Below are positions 43,080 to 55,879 of a stretch of DNA of 64,000 bases, piece by piece. The stretch is from Epiperipatus broadwayi (Eukaryota > Onychophora > Udeonychophora > Euonychophora > Peripatidae). Position numbers and translations under genes: made by a program. Location of the stretch: positions 6,965,100 through 7,029,099 of the forward strand of contig JAQFVV010000022.1 in the NCBI GenBank assembly GCA_028023455.1. The letters are read 5' to 3'. Within the stretch, counting starts at the first letter, position 1. The number at the start of each line of letters is the position of its first letter. A model generated the notes under the pieces. It was not told where the DNA came from. It did no database searches and saw nothing but the letters and a program-made list of their open reading frames with translations.

Positions 43080-45356
43080 GAAAATGATCACCCTCTGTAT
43101 TGTAATGGGCACACACGACATTACATTATTTTTTTTTATAAGTAAACATGAAAAAAATAAAAGTTCGCAAATAAAACTTCTTTTTTAAGAATTAAAAATT
43201 GAAAATTAAAATTCTATACTAAACTCATATATATATTTAAATCGCACAGATGAGAAATTAAAAAAAAGAAAGAAAATTATTTTAAAACTAAATTGTCAGT
43301 AAAGATTTAAAGATAAAAATATATCTAAGTTTGTACAAAACAAATTAATTAATGTTATTGAAAAAATGGAAATGATTAATTTAATTAGTTCAAGTGAACT
43401 AGCCTTGGGAATTTAAATGTATAAGCAATGGCCAGATAGGAAAACAATAGAAACTAATGGCCAATGAAAAAAATCCATTGGGAAATCGGACCTCAACGGA
43501 AGGATCATCATCATCGATGACGTAATGTCAATGGGATCCGAAAGTTACATATAAAAGAAAAAGTTTGGAAATAAAATGGTTAGTGAGTAAAGAAAATTTA
43601 AGAGAAGACGGAGATGTATTAAGTCGGAGAGTTGGAGGTGAAGGGATTGAAAGACGCACTTTCAATTCCTTCAGTTGGTATAGAAAAAAAAATGAAACAT
43701 CGCTTTTCTTATATTGAGGACCATAGGATCATCGGGGGATTTAATGCTGGATTTCAAATGGCAAGCAACTGTAAAGGATGAACATTTCTAAAACCATAAG
43801 CACATTATGAACTTAAATGAATATTAATTCGAAAACACTAAGAACTTTAAAAATATAAACTTTCCCAGTATTTAAAAAAAAATAGAAATAGATTCCTATC
43901 TGACCAAACAAAATTATTTATTAATTAGTTATAATTTTAATTGGATGTATTTGTTTTGTAAAATCATTTCCATTTTTTTTTTTGTTCTTTTAAGTTTTTA
44001 TTATGATTTCTGTTTTTCGTTAAATTAAATTATATAAATGTTAAACTTAAGTCGGGCATGAATGGCTGTATAGATTTGTAAAGTTTTATTAGGGGAGGGT
44101 AATCTTAGGTTATTCATTTCGTAGTTGAATTGGGTCAATGGATTGGATATATTGGTGTAATTAGTAGATGTAGTACGAGATTCGCTGCGGGCAGAATCGC
44201 TTTATAAGCCGCACACTCTCGTTTTGCCTACGGAGGGAATTATAAGACGGAGACCGCAGTTCCTTCCTATGGAGTTTTTTTTATTGCTCTTATCGTCAGA
44301 TAGATGTAGTATTCCTATCTGATGAGAGGCAATTTCTTCTCTTAACCTATTGGTGCTGTCATATTCATATTACATTGAACACATCGATATATCAGGTGGG
44401 TTGACGTTGGTTTAACTGCAAACTTTTGGCCTAGAGTTAAATAAGGGATAAAATATTTCTTTTCAAATACAATCTATGTAGCCTATTCATACTCGACACT
44501 CTAAATAAAAATGCATTAAATTTAAGTTGGGTATAGACACTTGCATGGGTTCGTTATTGGTTAATTATGTTTTTTGGTTTTCATATTTGATCAAAATATA
44601 TAGGCATTCGGTAAATACTGATACCTTACGGTGAGTATCTAAGATGTATTATTTCGGATGTCTTTTAAGTTATTGGTGTCTATGCGGCATCTTATGATGA
44701 ATGCTATTGGGTTTCTTATAAATTTCCCTCTGCATTTCCATCAATGACTTTATATTTTGATCGTTTATGTTTACTTTGAAATGTTTTTGACCATGTAATC
44801 TATGTAACCGATCTATACTCAACATTTATAAAACAAACTTTAATAAATCCATCTGTGTGAACTTATAAAATAAAATGTAAATTAAAATCTAAAATAAAAG
44901 TTAAGTTAAATTTTAAAATGCTAAAGTAAACATACTAAAATAATAATGTTAAATTTTATATATATGTGCGTAAATAAATGTTTGTGTATTAATTACTGGC
45001 AGTGGCTTATTTTATTCTTTTTTTAAAAAAATATTCTTAGATGAGAATTTATTGTAAAAATATAAATCTCTGCTGTTCCATTGAGCTAGTGACAATGGGC
45101 TAACGACCGGAATCAACCAATATAATTTTTTTTTAACTTACGTATCTGCCTACTATATAAATTTTTCTAGGTTCAAATGCCTAGATGGCACCCTTGTAGT
45201 GCAGATTACGTTAAGGCCTTCATCCGGATTGTTATAGTATATTTATAGTATTTCATCACTAGTAAGGTTGATATAAAAAAAACTGCAATCATTAGAGTTA
45301 AAATTGGTCAATATCCAATTGACACCATTTTACCTCCCAAACTGAGAGGTTTGTGT
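43080..45356 (+). other. 3' noncoding part of Y, with promoter-like block
   Basis: No gene. At 43430-43560 there are paired CCAAT-type boxes (GGCCAATG, CCATTGGG), a CRE-like TGACGTAAT at 43519-43527 and TATAAAAG near 43550. GC-richer sequence follows to about 44420. It may be a solo LTR of another element inserted into Y. Two diverged 65-bp repeats near 44475 and 44795 share ATCTATGTA and ATACTC.ACA. Confidence 0.4.
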
Positions 45357-46905
45357 TGTAATTCTCTTACATATATGTGGTGTAACACACACACATATAT
45401 ATATATATACACACACATTACATGTACATTTCATAATTTGAAAAAAGAAAAGAAAACGAAAAGTAGATAAAGAAAATAATTTTTAAGAAATAATTAAAAT
45501 AATAGCAATTAGATCAATTAGTAGACTTTTTTAAAAACAATAAGGGAGGTGAAAGAAAATCCAGTTTAAATTAAAATTCAGAACCTGCTCCCTTTTTTAT
45601 AATTAAAGAATAAATGTTATAAAAGAAATAAACATCAAAAATAAAATGTAAATGAAAATAGAAATGGAATTCAAAAGTAGAAATAAACAATAAATTGATT
45701 AATAAAATTAAGCTTTATAAACTATCTTATCAGCAGGAATGCAATTAAATTTTGGAAATTTCCTGGCCGATAAGATAGTAGATTAATCTAAGAAAAGATA
45801 AGATTAATTATTTTAATTAAAACTAAAAACCAAAAATTGATGAGTGAATATTAGGAGAGGAAGGTATAAAATGGTGGCTTAATAATTGGAAAGGAGTGAT
45901 ATCAGTTATTTAAAAATTGTGTAAAAGTTAAGAGTCGGAAAAGCAACAATATATGTTGCTAAGAAAATTACAGTAGGGTCTGTCTGGGTTTCATACCTCA
46001 GTTCCCAGCACCATCAGTCTCTCTTTTCTACTATCAATGCCTCACTCATAATATTTTCACTTAGAAGCACAGAAGGAAAAGAAATAATCTCTGATGACCA
46101 AATGGCCAGCTATGAGGAACGTCAAATGTATCCGAAACTGAAAGGACCATGAATTATGGAAAGAGAACTGTTCAAATTGTTAAAGTAGATGGCATTATCT
46201 CCAAATTAAGAAAAGCGAGGTAAATATAAAATATTCTAAAGTTATTGATAAAAGTAAATTTATTTAAGAGAAAATGAACTGTTATAAGAAAAGACTATTA
46301 ATATTACAGATGTAAGAATTATAAGGAAAATATGCACTGAATTAGTACTTGTTTAAATGATATCGAGTGTTTAATAATTATTGTATGTTTATTTTACTGT
46401 ATTAAATATATATGTGTCATTGAAGCAATAACCTATTGATGTCTGTGCAGGAATAAAAACTGTTTACTAAATATTACTTGGTCTGTTCTCTTTCCTTTAT
46501 TGGCATCACCATGATTATGATTGTTGATATGTACTCTTTATTAATGTGCTGGTTGGAGCTAGACTGGGTGAGTTTTCAAGCACTGGGTTCATTTGCCTTT
46601 CATCTGGGCATGTCAGTTATATAAAGTTTATATGGCTGGATGGCATTTGAAATTCATCTCAAAACAAATAAATTGCCTTGGAGGATTGGCACTGTCCCAA
46701 TAGTTATAGAGGACAGCTATGATCAGGAAAAACGGTGAGGACTGCCATTTGTGCAGCCTTGATCGGGTCATAGGTATCATTGATAGTTAATCTATCAATG
46801 ATATTCTACTTCTCTGCTTGAGTGTGTGATCACTGGGTCAAAGCTGTCATAAACCAAAATGAGTATACAGTTATATTTAATAAAATTTAAAGTAAAGAAG
46901 AAAAA
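45357..46905 (+). repeat. Right LTR of element Y
   Basis: It aligns with the left LTR from TGTAATTCTC to about 46905, including TATA (45865) and AATAAA (46452). After that, homology to the left LTR ends, so its 3' end is truncated or too diverged to follow. Confidence 0.75.
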
Positions 46906-49900
46906 AAAGAAAATAATGAACTGCAAAAATGTAATGAGCAAAATCCGTAATATCGTTAACCTTAGGAAGCAAATCGCAAATGTGTCTATAATAATATAAA
47001 AATACTTCAGGCTTTTCTATTCTATCATGTCAACCACTTGATGGCATTGATGCTAAGCAAAAACACATACATATAATTTTTTCGGGCCCACCCCGTTCTT
47101 TGTGAAAAAATATAGAAATCGTACGGGTTAATGTAATTCATTAATTTGCTTAATAACATTTACTGGAACAATTTTATGTAAACATAGGTTATTGCAAATA
47201 TTCTATTTTAGTAGAATTGCCCCTGTGGCAAAATATTCCTCCTGCCCTCCCTGCAAACTTTACAACTATATTGTGGTGACCAAAAAATGATGCTGATAAT
47301 GCTTTAATTACTGAACTGTCTTTTACTTTTTCGGGTCATTTTTGAAAAAGGTTAAAAAAAATTATTAATTTTATTTATTTGATTGATTTCTTACAATAGC
47401 TGTCTTTGAAAGATAATATGTGTATGGATCTTAATTGCACACCTATTAAGAATGATTAATAATTTCCAACTCAATCGGCTTTTTTTAAAAAAAAATTATT
47501 ACACCTTTTTGGTTGGATATTTCAAGATTAATTAATCAATGTATTTGGTATTTGGACAATTACTTTGGGTTTCTCTGGATAGAAGTATGAGAATTTTTAC
47601 ACACATATATCCTTTTTTTGTTGTTGTTGTCCAAAGGCTTAACGTAATTCATTCCGATTTCCTTCATAAATTTCTGTAATTTAGTCGAGAACAATTTGAT
47701 GCTATCAACAAATTTCAAAACCCACTTGAACTCCAAGTCACCTTGAAAAGTCAAATCTTAGTTCTGCAATGTAGGCTAGAGGGTTATTCCTTTTTCACAT
47801 CCGCAAGAATTAAAACTTTATCAATTGACCTACCTTATTGCAAAGATCCTATTCCAGTAGAATTACTAAATTCCTCATGCAGCCTGGCTTCTGTGGATGG
47901 CAGTTAGCCCAATTTTGACCTGTCAGCCATTTTATTTGTCATGGATGTGTTCTCATGAAAATGTGACTATTCATATGAGCTTGTCAAAATCTTACTTGGA
48001 CCTCCCTTTCCGAATTGATTTGAAGGTTCCATGTTGAGTAGAGAAGTGTGGTGGGGGATAATGGTAGGTCGAATCACTTGTAAGCTAATTCCTTTGACAT
48101 GCATATTTGAAGAGTTGTGTCAGGCTGAAGTCCAGACATCCTCACATGATATTGTAGCAAACATTGAACTGTGAGCAATGGGATAAAGTGTGTATCACTA
48201 AAGCAGGCCAGCCACCACTAAACGACATCTTTTCTGTGCTCTATAGCATAGAAATGAACACCATCATCTGTGGCGCCAGCTTCTGCATATTAAATGGCCT
48301 CTTTCTGTGCTTTTTGTATAGATATATAGGCCTAAAAGATGGAGGCTGCATAAATGGCATATTTATGTGCTTTTGCATATAAATAGCTCCATCAAGTGGC
48401 TGACACAATAGAATAGAAAACTACCAAATATTTATTGTAAAAATATAAAGGACTATCAGATAAAGAACTCCCTCTTTCATGTTTGTTGCAATATATATAC
48501 AAATTTCCAAGTGCTGATTATATTAATATAATACCCCATAATATTAATGTTATTTATGTTATAAACAAAAAATAAATCCATTTTCAGGGGCTTTTTGAAG
48601 TTTTGTAAGGATAAAGATTAAAAAATTGATATAACCTAGGAAGAAAGTCAAATCAGCCAAGAAGTTCTTGCATTTTCATTCACTTGACTTATATTTAATT
48701 CATAAAACAGAATTAATTTCTCTTGCAAATAACCCACCAGATGATATCAAATATATAATAAAATTTTACAGCACTAATAAATATTTAATACTTAGAGGGA
48801 TAAACCACCAAGCAAGCTCTGGCTTGGAATTCCATATAAAGTGTTCATATAATTATTATTTAACTATAACTTTAATCATATAAATAAAGATTGGCAAAAT
48901 ATCAATCAATCAATAAACAGATATATACAAGTTATAATAAATATTAATAATTGAATAATAAATTAATTATAAATTCTATTTGGTTTAGCATTTGAAAAAA
49001 AAATTATGATAAGAAGAGAGGAAAAATACATATTTAAAGGGAAAACAAAATGTTAAAAAATATTTAGAAATTATTAATATTAATTTTAATATTTGTTCCT
49101 AATCTTATTTTATATCTTTTATAAAGGCCTTTTATTTTAAATAAAAAAATATCCTACCACATCATCAGAATCCTGATTTTACCCTTTAATTGAGTAAAAA
49201 TATAATTTTGAACCCGTTTAAAGAAAACCCACTGATTTATAGAATAGGTCACTATCAGAAAACTTCAACGCTTCATTTGTTATACTTTTCTTGACGTCTT
49301 TTCCAGGTGGAATGATTGTGTGGCTAGATTATGCATTAATCATGAATAAGTTGACAAAAATTATGTGAAAGGTGATAAGTACTGTTTGTTCCAGTTCATC
49401 AATGATTGGTAATGCAGGAATGACACATTTTTAAAATTGGCATCTGCAAGAGACTACATATTCCAGGTTTAGTTGGATATGTATTAATAAACTTTGTTCA
49501 CACTAGCTATAGAGAGATTTTTAGCTATTGTACATTTTCCCATGTTAACTGCATTCATAATTCACAAGTTAACTGCTTTTTTATTTAACTGAAAATTTCC
49601 ATTCTAATCAGCTTAATGTTCTGAAATATTGTTAAACAGAGTATTTTGCTGATTACAGTGATTTAAAAACCCTTGACAATGGATATTACAGAAAAAAAAG
49701 AAAACTTTTTCTCTAAACACAACAATTAAAAAACTGGCATCTCTCACAATTTTTTTTTTACTAATGCTATTCAAGATTGCACAGAATAAATCCAGGTACA
49801 TTTATCTATTATTATAATTTATTTATTTTTAAAATTACATACTTTTCCTTTTTTATTATATATATTATATTGCTGATATAAGTAAAAATGAAAAATTAAA

Positions 49901-51505
49901 TAACTTGTGACTTTTAGGGGGGGGGGGTAATTATGACCTGGGTACTTTTGCTTATATTATTTTTTTCCTTCCTTCTTTTTATATGCATATTTTAGTATAT
50001 GACTGAAAAGCTTGAAAGGTCAGACTAGCTTTATTTCTAAAATGAGTCTGAAGTAATACAATAAGGTAATAAATATCTGGTAATCATTGTAAACATAGTA
50101 ATAAGTACAATTTAATTTTTTTATTAACTTATTGTAGAGATGACATCATAAAAAGAAAATTGAATACCTTATAAAATAATTTTCCAATTTCTAATATGTT
50201 GTCCATATGTTATAATTTTGAGAATTTTGCATCAAATTCATGTTAAAGTAATATAACATTGTATTTGTTTAAATATGCCCACTACATTACAACTTAATAA
50301 GGAACAATACAATACAAAAACAAACAATATTTTATATACATAGATTAATGAGTTAAAATTTATGTTGGCAGTAATATTTATATTAATAACTTAAAACAGT
50401 TAAAATAATTATAATTTAATACTTGATAATATAAGTGTGTGCACATATAGTAAGTCTATCTATTATAAATTTAAGGGAGTAGTATTTTTAATTCTAGTCT
50501 AAAGTTATCATTTTAATTTTTAAAATGACTATTTATTATGGGAATAAATTAATAAATATAGTAAAGGTAATTTATATTAATAATTATAGTTTATATAATT
50601 TTAATTTATTTTTAAAAATATATTTTATTTAAAATATTTGTTAAATATTATTTTGTAATTAAAAATTTTATTTGTAAAGAATAAGGAAATCTAGGATGCA
50701 ATTAAATGTATGTAGAAATCTAAAAAATGAGAAAATGATATCTAAGACAAATGAGTTAAATCTTTTAGAATGTTATTGCATTGCCAAAACAATAATGACC
50801 TAAATTCTGACATTATTAGCAACTTATAAATAAGACTGAGTTGGATAAATCTTACTTTTTTACCTAAATTTTATCTTACGAGGCATGAACATCATGTTTA
50901 TGCATTTTAAAATTTAGCCATATTTAATAGTAGTAATTTAATAAAGCAAAGCTAAAAAATTTTATGAAGCATTTGGCTTAGAGGAAAATTACCTTTGAGA
51001 TCGTTTCATCATAGAAATGAAATGCAAGATTAATGAAAATTAAGGAATATTTTTGAAAATTAAATCTCATTAAAAATGCCTATGGAAACTCTATAATACT
51101 TTGTTCACATAATATACCTATTGCAAAAAAAGTTAATTCATTCGAATAAACATCTTATTGTGAACACTTGCCTTAATGTTTTTAAGAACATTGGAATAAT
51201 TACATCATCCCAGAAATTATACGAAAATAGAAGCACTGAGGGAATTGTTTTGTTTTAAATTGCATCATCTTAAATCTACATAAATTTAAAAACATCACTG
51301 GAATTATCTTTATGGAAAAATATGGACTCTAAAAGAACTTTATTTATCATTTTATTTTTTTTTAATTTATGATTTGTTATTAATAAAAATATAAAATTCT
51401 CATAATATATTATTATTAGATATGTAAATAAAATATTTATTTTATATAGTGCTATGTTTTTATAAACTGTAATATTAATAATCAGCCATTAACCTAATGC
51501 ACATG
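46906..51505. other. Gene-free A+T-rich DNA
   Basis: About 4.6 kb without a supported gene. Short open frames (for example 48164-48382 or 49613-49801) match no family known to me. A G11 run lies at 49917-49927. Around 48230-48410 there is a weak internal repetition of CTTTCTGTGCTTTTTGTAT / TTTATGTGCTTTTGCATA. Nothing else was recognised. Confidence 0.45.
49917..49927 (+). repeat. Homopolymer run G11
   Basis: Eleven consecutive G in A+T-rich DNA. Confidence 0.9.
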
Positions 51506-51586
51506 CACTTTGTGGATTTTTAATTATAAATTAATACTCTCACTTCCAAACATAAGATAAAGTCTTTATGAAAAGATAGAATGAAT
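51506..51586 (+). repeat. Left inverted terminal repeat of PLE2
   Basis: Starts CACTTTGTGGATTTTTAA and pairs with 52596-52676. It includes ACTCTCACTTCCAAAC and GATAAAGTCTTTATGA. Confidence 0.87.
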
Positions 51587-51824
51587 CGCTTAACATCTTT
51601 ATGTAATAAATTGTTTTTCTTTTCACCAATAAAAATTTTAATTATACATATGTGATTTTTTTGCATGCGTTAGGGAAGCTGTAATTATACTATAATGTTT
51701 AATATGCCTGCTTAGCGTTTTCAAGATTTAGTATTCTAATCTCATACTCATAGCTTTACAAATGAAGACTGTTGTAATTTATTGTATACATATGCAAATG
51801 AGTTTGAATTTTTAATTAGTTAGT

Positions 51825-52469
51825 TCATTTTTTGGAGAGAGCAAAGCATGTCTCTCTTCTATTAATGACACTGAGATCATTTGCTATGTAAAAAGCTTAT
51901 TTGACCTTTCTTTTGGCATCACTCTTCTCTGTGCAAATTATTTGGGCAGAACTGGGTTCTAAAACATGGCCTATAACTGCCTTGTGGTCCCAGAAGATTG
52001 ATGTTCCTTCATTTTTATTTTTAACCCTGTTGTATGCATACCACCTGTGTTGGTAAATTCTTGTGCTGAGGTTAGCCCGAGTCTCACTGTAGTAAGATGC
52101 CTGGCAGCCTAATTGAGGGCATGCTATTTTATAGACCACATGAGGGGCTTGACCTTTTTCTATTTTATCTTTGGAATTATTTATTAGTTGGTTAGTGTTA
52201 GGAGGTGTTCTGGAGCTAAATTTGAAATCATTAGTCAATTTTTTAGTAATTTTTAAAGTTACATTAGGTATAAATGGAATAGTTAAGTATTTCATATTGT
52301 CTTTAGGCTGTTTATTATTGAGTCTTCTATAAAATGTTTTTATTCTCTGGTGGATAGTACTGGGTTTAAAGCCTATGTTGGTCATTTCCTTTATATATTT
52401 ATAGATGTTGTTTTTCCTATCCACTGTGTATTTACATAAATGATGATTTCTGAATAGGAAAGCATTCAT
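51825..52469 (-). pseudogene. Penelope RT tail and GIY-YIG endonuclease, one stop
   Basis: From 52469 the frame reads a Penelope C-terminal RT extension (IGFKPSTIHQRIKTFYRRLN), a linker with TPPNTNQLINNSKDKI, then the GIY-YIG domain: VYKIACPQLGCQASYYSETR and LSTRIYQHRW. TAA at 51899-51897 interrupts it. Beyond it the same frame continues AFYIANDLSVINRRETCFAL to TGA at 51827-51825, matching the end of the PLE1 domain, where the stop position is Glu. One nonsense mutation thus separates it from an open frame. The RT palm is missing. Confidence 0.85.
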
Positions 52470-52595
52470 ACTTGCCTATTTATATGTGTTGGGGGTATTA
52501 GACTTTGGTCTTGTGTAATTAACATCTTTAGACTCTCACTTCCAAATGCCTAAAATTTTCCCATACATAAACATTTGGGTCGAAAAAATAGATGT

Positions 52596-52676
52596 ATTCA
52601 TTCTATCTTTTCTCAAAGACTTTATCTTGTATTTGGAAGTGAGAGTATTTATTTATAGTTAAAAATCCACAAAGTG
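52596..52676 (-). repeat. Right inverted terminal repeat of PLE2
   Basis: Inverse of 51506-51586 with about 6-7 mismatches, ending AAAAATCCACAAAGTG on the plus strand. Confidence 0.87.
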
Positions 52677-53549
52677 AATTAGCTTAATGGAAGATTATTA
52701 ATATTATCAAATATAGGGATGTTTAAAAAAAGCAATTTTAGATTACAGGTATATTTTATCATTTAATAGTGTGTCTGTAATGAAACTAAGGTTATTTTAA
52801 ACCTATTCATGTAGAATTAATGCTTTAAGAATAATTCCTTTAATACATTATGTTTTATTGATTGTTCAGTATTTTCCAGTATCATGGCATTGAATTGTTT
52901 GCTTTTTATCTTGTATTATCATGCAGTAAAGGAAAACTCTTGATGATCAATGGTGTTGCTGAGAAAGGCATTATGTTTGTGCCACATATATTTGTAGAAT
53001 ATTTATTAAAGTCTTGAGGTCTGAAAGAAGACACATGTTTTATATATGTTCAGGCTTAATTGAATAGGTAATAAATAATACAAAGTTTTTCATGGAAGAA
53101 ATGCATTAAAGTTTAGACCAATGAATTATATTATATTATAAAATATGTATAAAGATCAAATAAAATGTATCTAAGAATATATTTTAGGATAATAATTATA
53201 AAAGCAAATTTTTGCTTCATTAAACAACTTTCTTTAATATTTAGATTTGTTTATCAACATGTGAGAGGAACATTTATACATGTTAGCTGTATTGAGCATA
53301 CCGTATTAAAATATATTTCATAAAAATCTAAGATAATGTTCTTCTAATGATATTTAGTTTCATCATTGCTATTAATATTTTATAATTATTTATATTTTGT
53401 AAATAAACATACTAATATTTATTTAAATTAATTTGTTTCTCATGTTTTTACATTCTCACATCATCACATAATTGGTAACCAAAAGTCACATACAAATACT
53501 AAGTTTTTATTTTATGGGATAATTTTTAATTATTAGTTGACAATAATCA
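52677..53549. other. Gene-free DNA
   Basis: No supported feature between PLE2 and the L1/Tx1-like LINE. Confidence 0.5.
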
Positions 53550-53605
53550 TTCTCATGGAGCTAGTGACAACATTAAGTGTGATCTTTCCAGACCTGCTCT
53601 AATAT

Positions 53606-54640
53606 GTGATAGCTTCAAGCAACCAGTCCCTGAACTCCTCAAAAAATCATTCCATCACAGATAATGACATCAAGCTATTTCATTTCCCCATTCAGGCATT
53701 ATTTGATCTATTCACCATGCATAACCTTTGGAACTCTATCTATAAGGTCCTGTTCCATCCCAATGACTGGTATGTGGTAGTGCTATTTAAGAACATCATT
53801 GCTAAAGAGACTTCAAAAACTGTGAGATTAATTTTGTCAGGGCTGATCTGCAGAGAGCCTTGCCCCCCTTTGGCAACATCACTGCCTTTCAATACAGGAC
53901 TATTAGATATGGGGTCAGAGATTCTCTCCAATATCGCAGATTTCTGAATAATACTGAACAACAGGATCTCACCTTGAATATGCACAGATTAATAGAGTTC
54001 CTTGATTCCCCTCTTACCATCATCCTCTGGGGGGTGTCTCCTCAATGCTTCCAATGTCAGCTTAAGGAAGACCTTATAAGATTGTAGGAGTGCTGTTGTC
54101 CTCAATGTGGACTGGTTGCACAAAGATATCATAAATACCCATATAGAGCTAGCACCCCCACTGCTTTTCACTCCTCAAACAATATTACTGAAGGGCCTAC
54201 CTGGAACAAATCCCCTAACCTCAGGGCCCAGAAGCTGGTCAAGGGTTCCACTCTGATAGTCCTCCCTGTAGTCTTACCATCTCCAAAAGATATTATGAGA
54301 ACATCACTCCCTGCCAAATTAAAAGTGCTACTGGAGATCAACTGGCTGGTCTCCACTGAGGGGATGCCTGACAATGAGATTCCCCCTCCAGTGACCAATA
54401 AACCCAACAGCAATGACCTTTCAGCATCTGTTCCTCCATGTGAAGCAACTCCAGTCATTACTGATGATGCACTTATTTCCACATCTTCTGTTGTCAAGGA
54501 CATTGAAGTGCAAATTGTCCAGTTGGAGGAGGTTTTTTTTCTCCACAAGTGTCGATTGCGATGGTCAATATGATCTTGACTGATATTTCTCTTCATGGAG
54601 TTGATTCCAGGAAGGATGATCCTAGAGTTCCAGGTGATCC
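53606..54640 (+). pseudogene. ORF1-like region of the L1/Tx1-like LINE
   Basis: Read in shifting frames: FHFPIQALFDLFTMHNLW.. (53606-53947), then pieces at 53860-54087 and 54295-54573. The first part looks like the RNA-binding N-terminal region of Tx1-type ORF1 (a WY.V.F pattern followed by an A-rich helix). The later part is Ser/Pro/Val-rich without a clear domain. It is assigned by position upstream of the endonuclease. The exact family is unsure. Confidence 0.5.
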
Positions 54641-54673
54641 CTGAAGACCCTCAGGACCTTAAATAATCCTACA

Positions 54674-55440
54674 ATGTTAGTCTTCTCGGGCAATGTGTGT
54701 GACCTGAATTCACATGAAAGAGCCTACATCCTGTCACATTGGTTTCAGCAACAGGCCCCAGACATCCTATGCTTATTTGAAATGAAACTGCATTTTCAGT
54801 CAGACCCTCATGTTATTAACCTAATACAGGAATTTGACTTCTTCCACTTCTCATTCTCAACTGTGGCATCAGGAGGCATTGCCATCATAATTAGCAAAAA
54901 GTCCCCAATCACACTATTTAAAATTTTATACATTGATCCAATTGCCTGATTGTGATCATCCAATCTCAAGGATGCTCATTCAAGTTAATTTTTAATGTCT
55001 ACCTCCCCAAAAATTCTGAGATCATATTCAAAATCATTCTAACTATCAATGTCACACTTAGAACCAGCCTGTTTCCACTCTTTTCATAGGTGATTTTAAC
55101 CATTCCTATGAAGCATTTCTGTCCAAATTCCTAAAGTGCCTAAGTCTACCCATGGTAAGTGGGAGAAACCTCTTCCCTGAAGATGCTTTTTCATTTTACA
55201 CAAGACCCCTAAGATCCCTAATAGACCTTCTATTTTCCCCCTCATTGTCAGGTTTTATCAAATCCCACCTTTGGCCCAATGCATTTGCTGACCACTTTGT
55301 GTTAGAGGTCAATAACAGCCTGACAGTTGCTGTGTTGCCTATTGTTCACCTACCATGTATCATTAGGATGCTGACCAGGTCTAACATTACAACACATCTG
55401 GTGTCAGAAACCTATATTGTCTTCCACCACTAGGAATTTT
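54674..55440 (+). pseudogene. APE-type endonuclease of the LINE
   Basis: 54674-54949 opens with a nucleic-acid nicking domain: LVFSGNVCDLNSHERAYIL (the usual SWNVRGL start, with the Asn kept) and PDILCLFEMKLHF, where the Glu of the Q-E-T motif is kept in F-E-M. 55152-55433 contains the C-terminal part, with RSLIDLLFSPSLSGF and WPNAFADHFVLEV, corresponding to the R.SRIDYIF and SDH.P motifs (the S replaced by A). A frame change lies between the two. The endonuclease nicks the target so that RT can prime. Confidence 0.78.
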
Positions 55441-55879
55441 ATCTCTTTCCCTCCTGTTGTGGGGTGGCTGGCTTTTGTCAACACCTTGATTGACCTGGTC
55501 AACTGTTGTACCTTCAAGACCAAGGGGCTGGTCTGGTTGATTGCTGAGCTTGATGACATTGCCAAATCCCTAAACAACTTGACTCATCAGGCACAAAACA
55601 TGCTGAACATTCTTGCTTTAAAGGCATAGTACAAGTCATCCCAGTGTGCCATCACCAAATATCTTTCGATCAAGAGGGTCTGTCTGTACCTACATCATCA
55701 ACACTGCTAGACCAGGGGTTACCTTCAGTGGGCCCTTGGTTTAGGCAAAAGATCTAGAGCCCCAAGATCCATTGAGGTACAGGGTGCTAGCCAGGATCTG
55801 GAATTCTAGCCCATAAATTTCAGCTACTTGAGATTACTAATTCTAGGAGAAGGTTCACCTCAATGAACTCAACCCCCAC

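Larger units (their letters stand above)
39307..46905 (+). mobile_element. Deleted Ty3/Gypsy-derived LTR element Y
   Basis: Direct repeats at 39307-41047 and 45357 to about 46905 start TGTAA. They carry a TATA box (39832, 45865) and AATAAA (40450, 46452) at matching places. TGGCGCAGC at 41050 is the classic tRNA-type primer-binding start of many invertebrate Gypsy elements. Inside, a gag-like coiled coil (41370-41930) is followed at once by an integrase C-terminus (41960-42200), so protease, RT, RNase H and the integrase core are missing. About 3.1 kb of repeat-rich noncoding DNA follows before the right LTR. It can only have moved with help from a relative. Confidence 0.78.
51506..52676 (-). 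mobile_element. Penelope-like element with 81-bp inverted ends (PLE2)
   Basis: The 1171-bp unit is bounded by inverted repeats of 81 bp (51506-51586 and 52596-52676) with about 6-7 mismatches, sharing CTCTCACTTCCAAA with the ends of PLE1. On the minus strand it encodes the tail of a Penelope RT, a linker and a GIY-YIG domain with a single stop codon. The RT core is absent, so it is 5'-truncated within the coding region yet still has terminal repeats on both sides. Confidence 0.85.

Noticed and set aside
45060-45130. tRNA-like stretch on the minus strand
   Set aside because: GGTTGATTCCGG resembles a box B, but no box A at the right spacing and no duplications were found.
53740-53985. Minus-strand frames opposite the LINE (also 54168-54596, 57587-57868)
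   Set aside because: Antisense shadows of the plus-strand LINE ORFs, which carry the recognisable domains.
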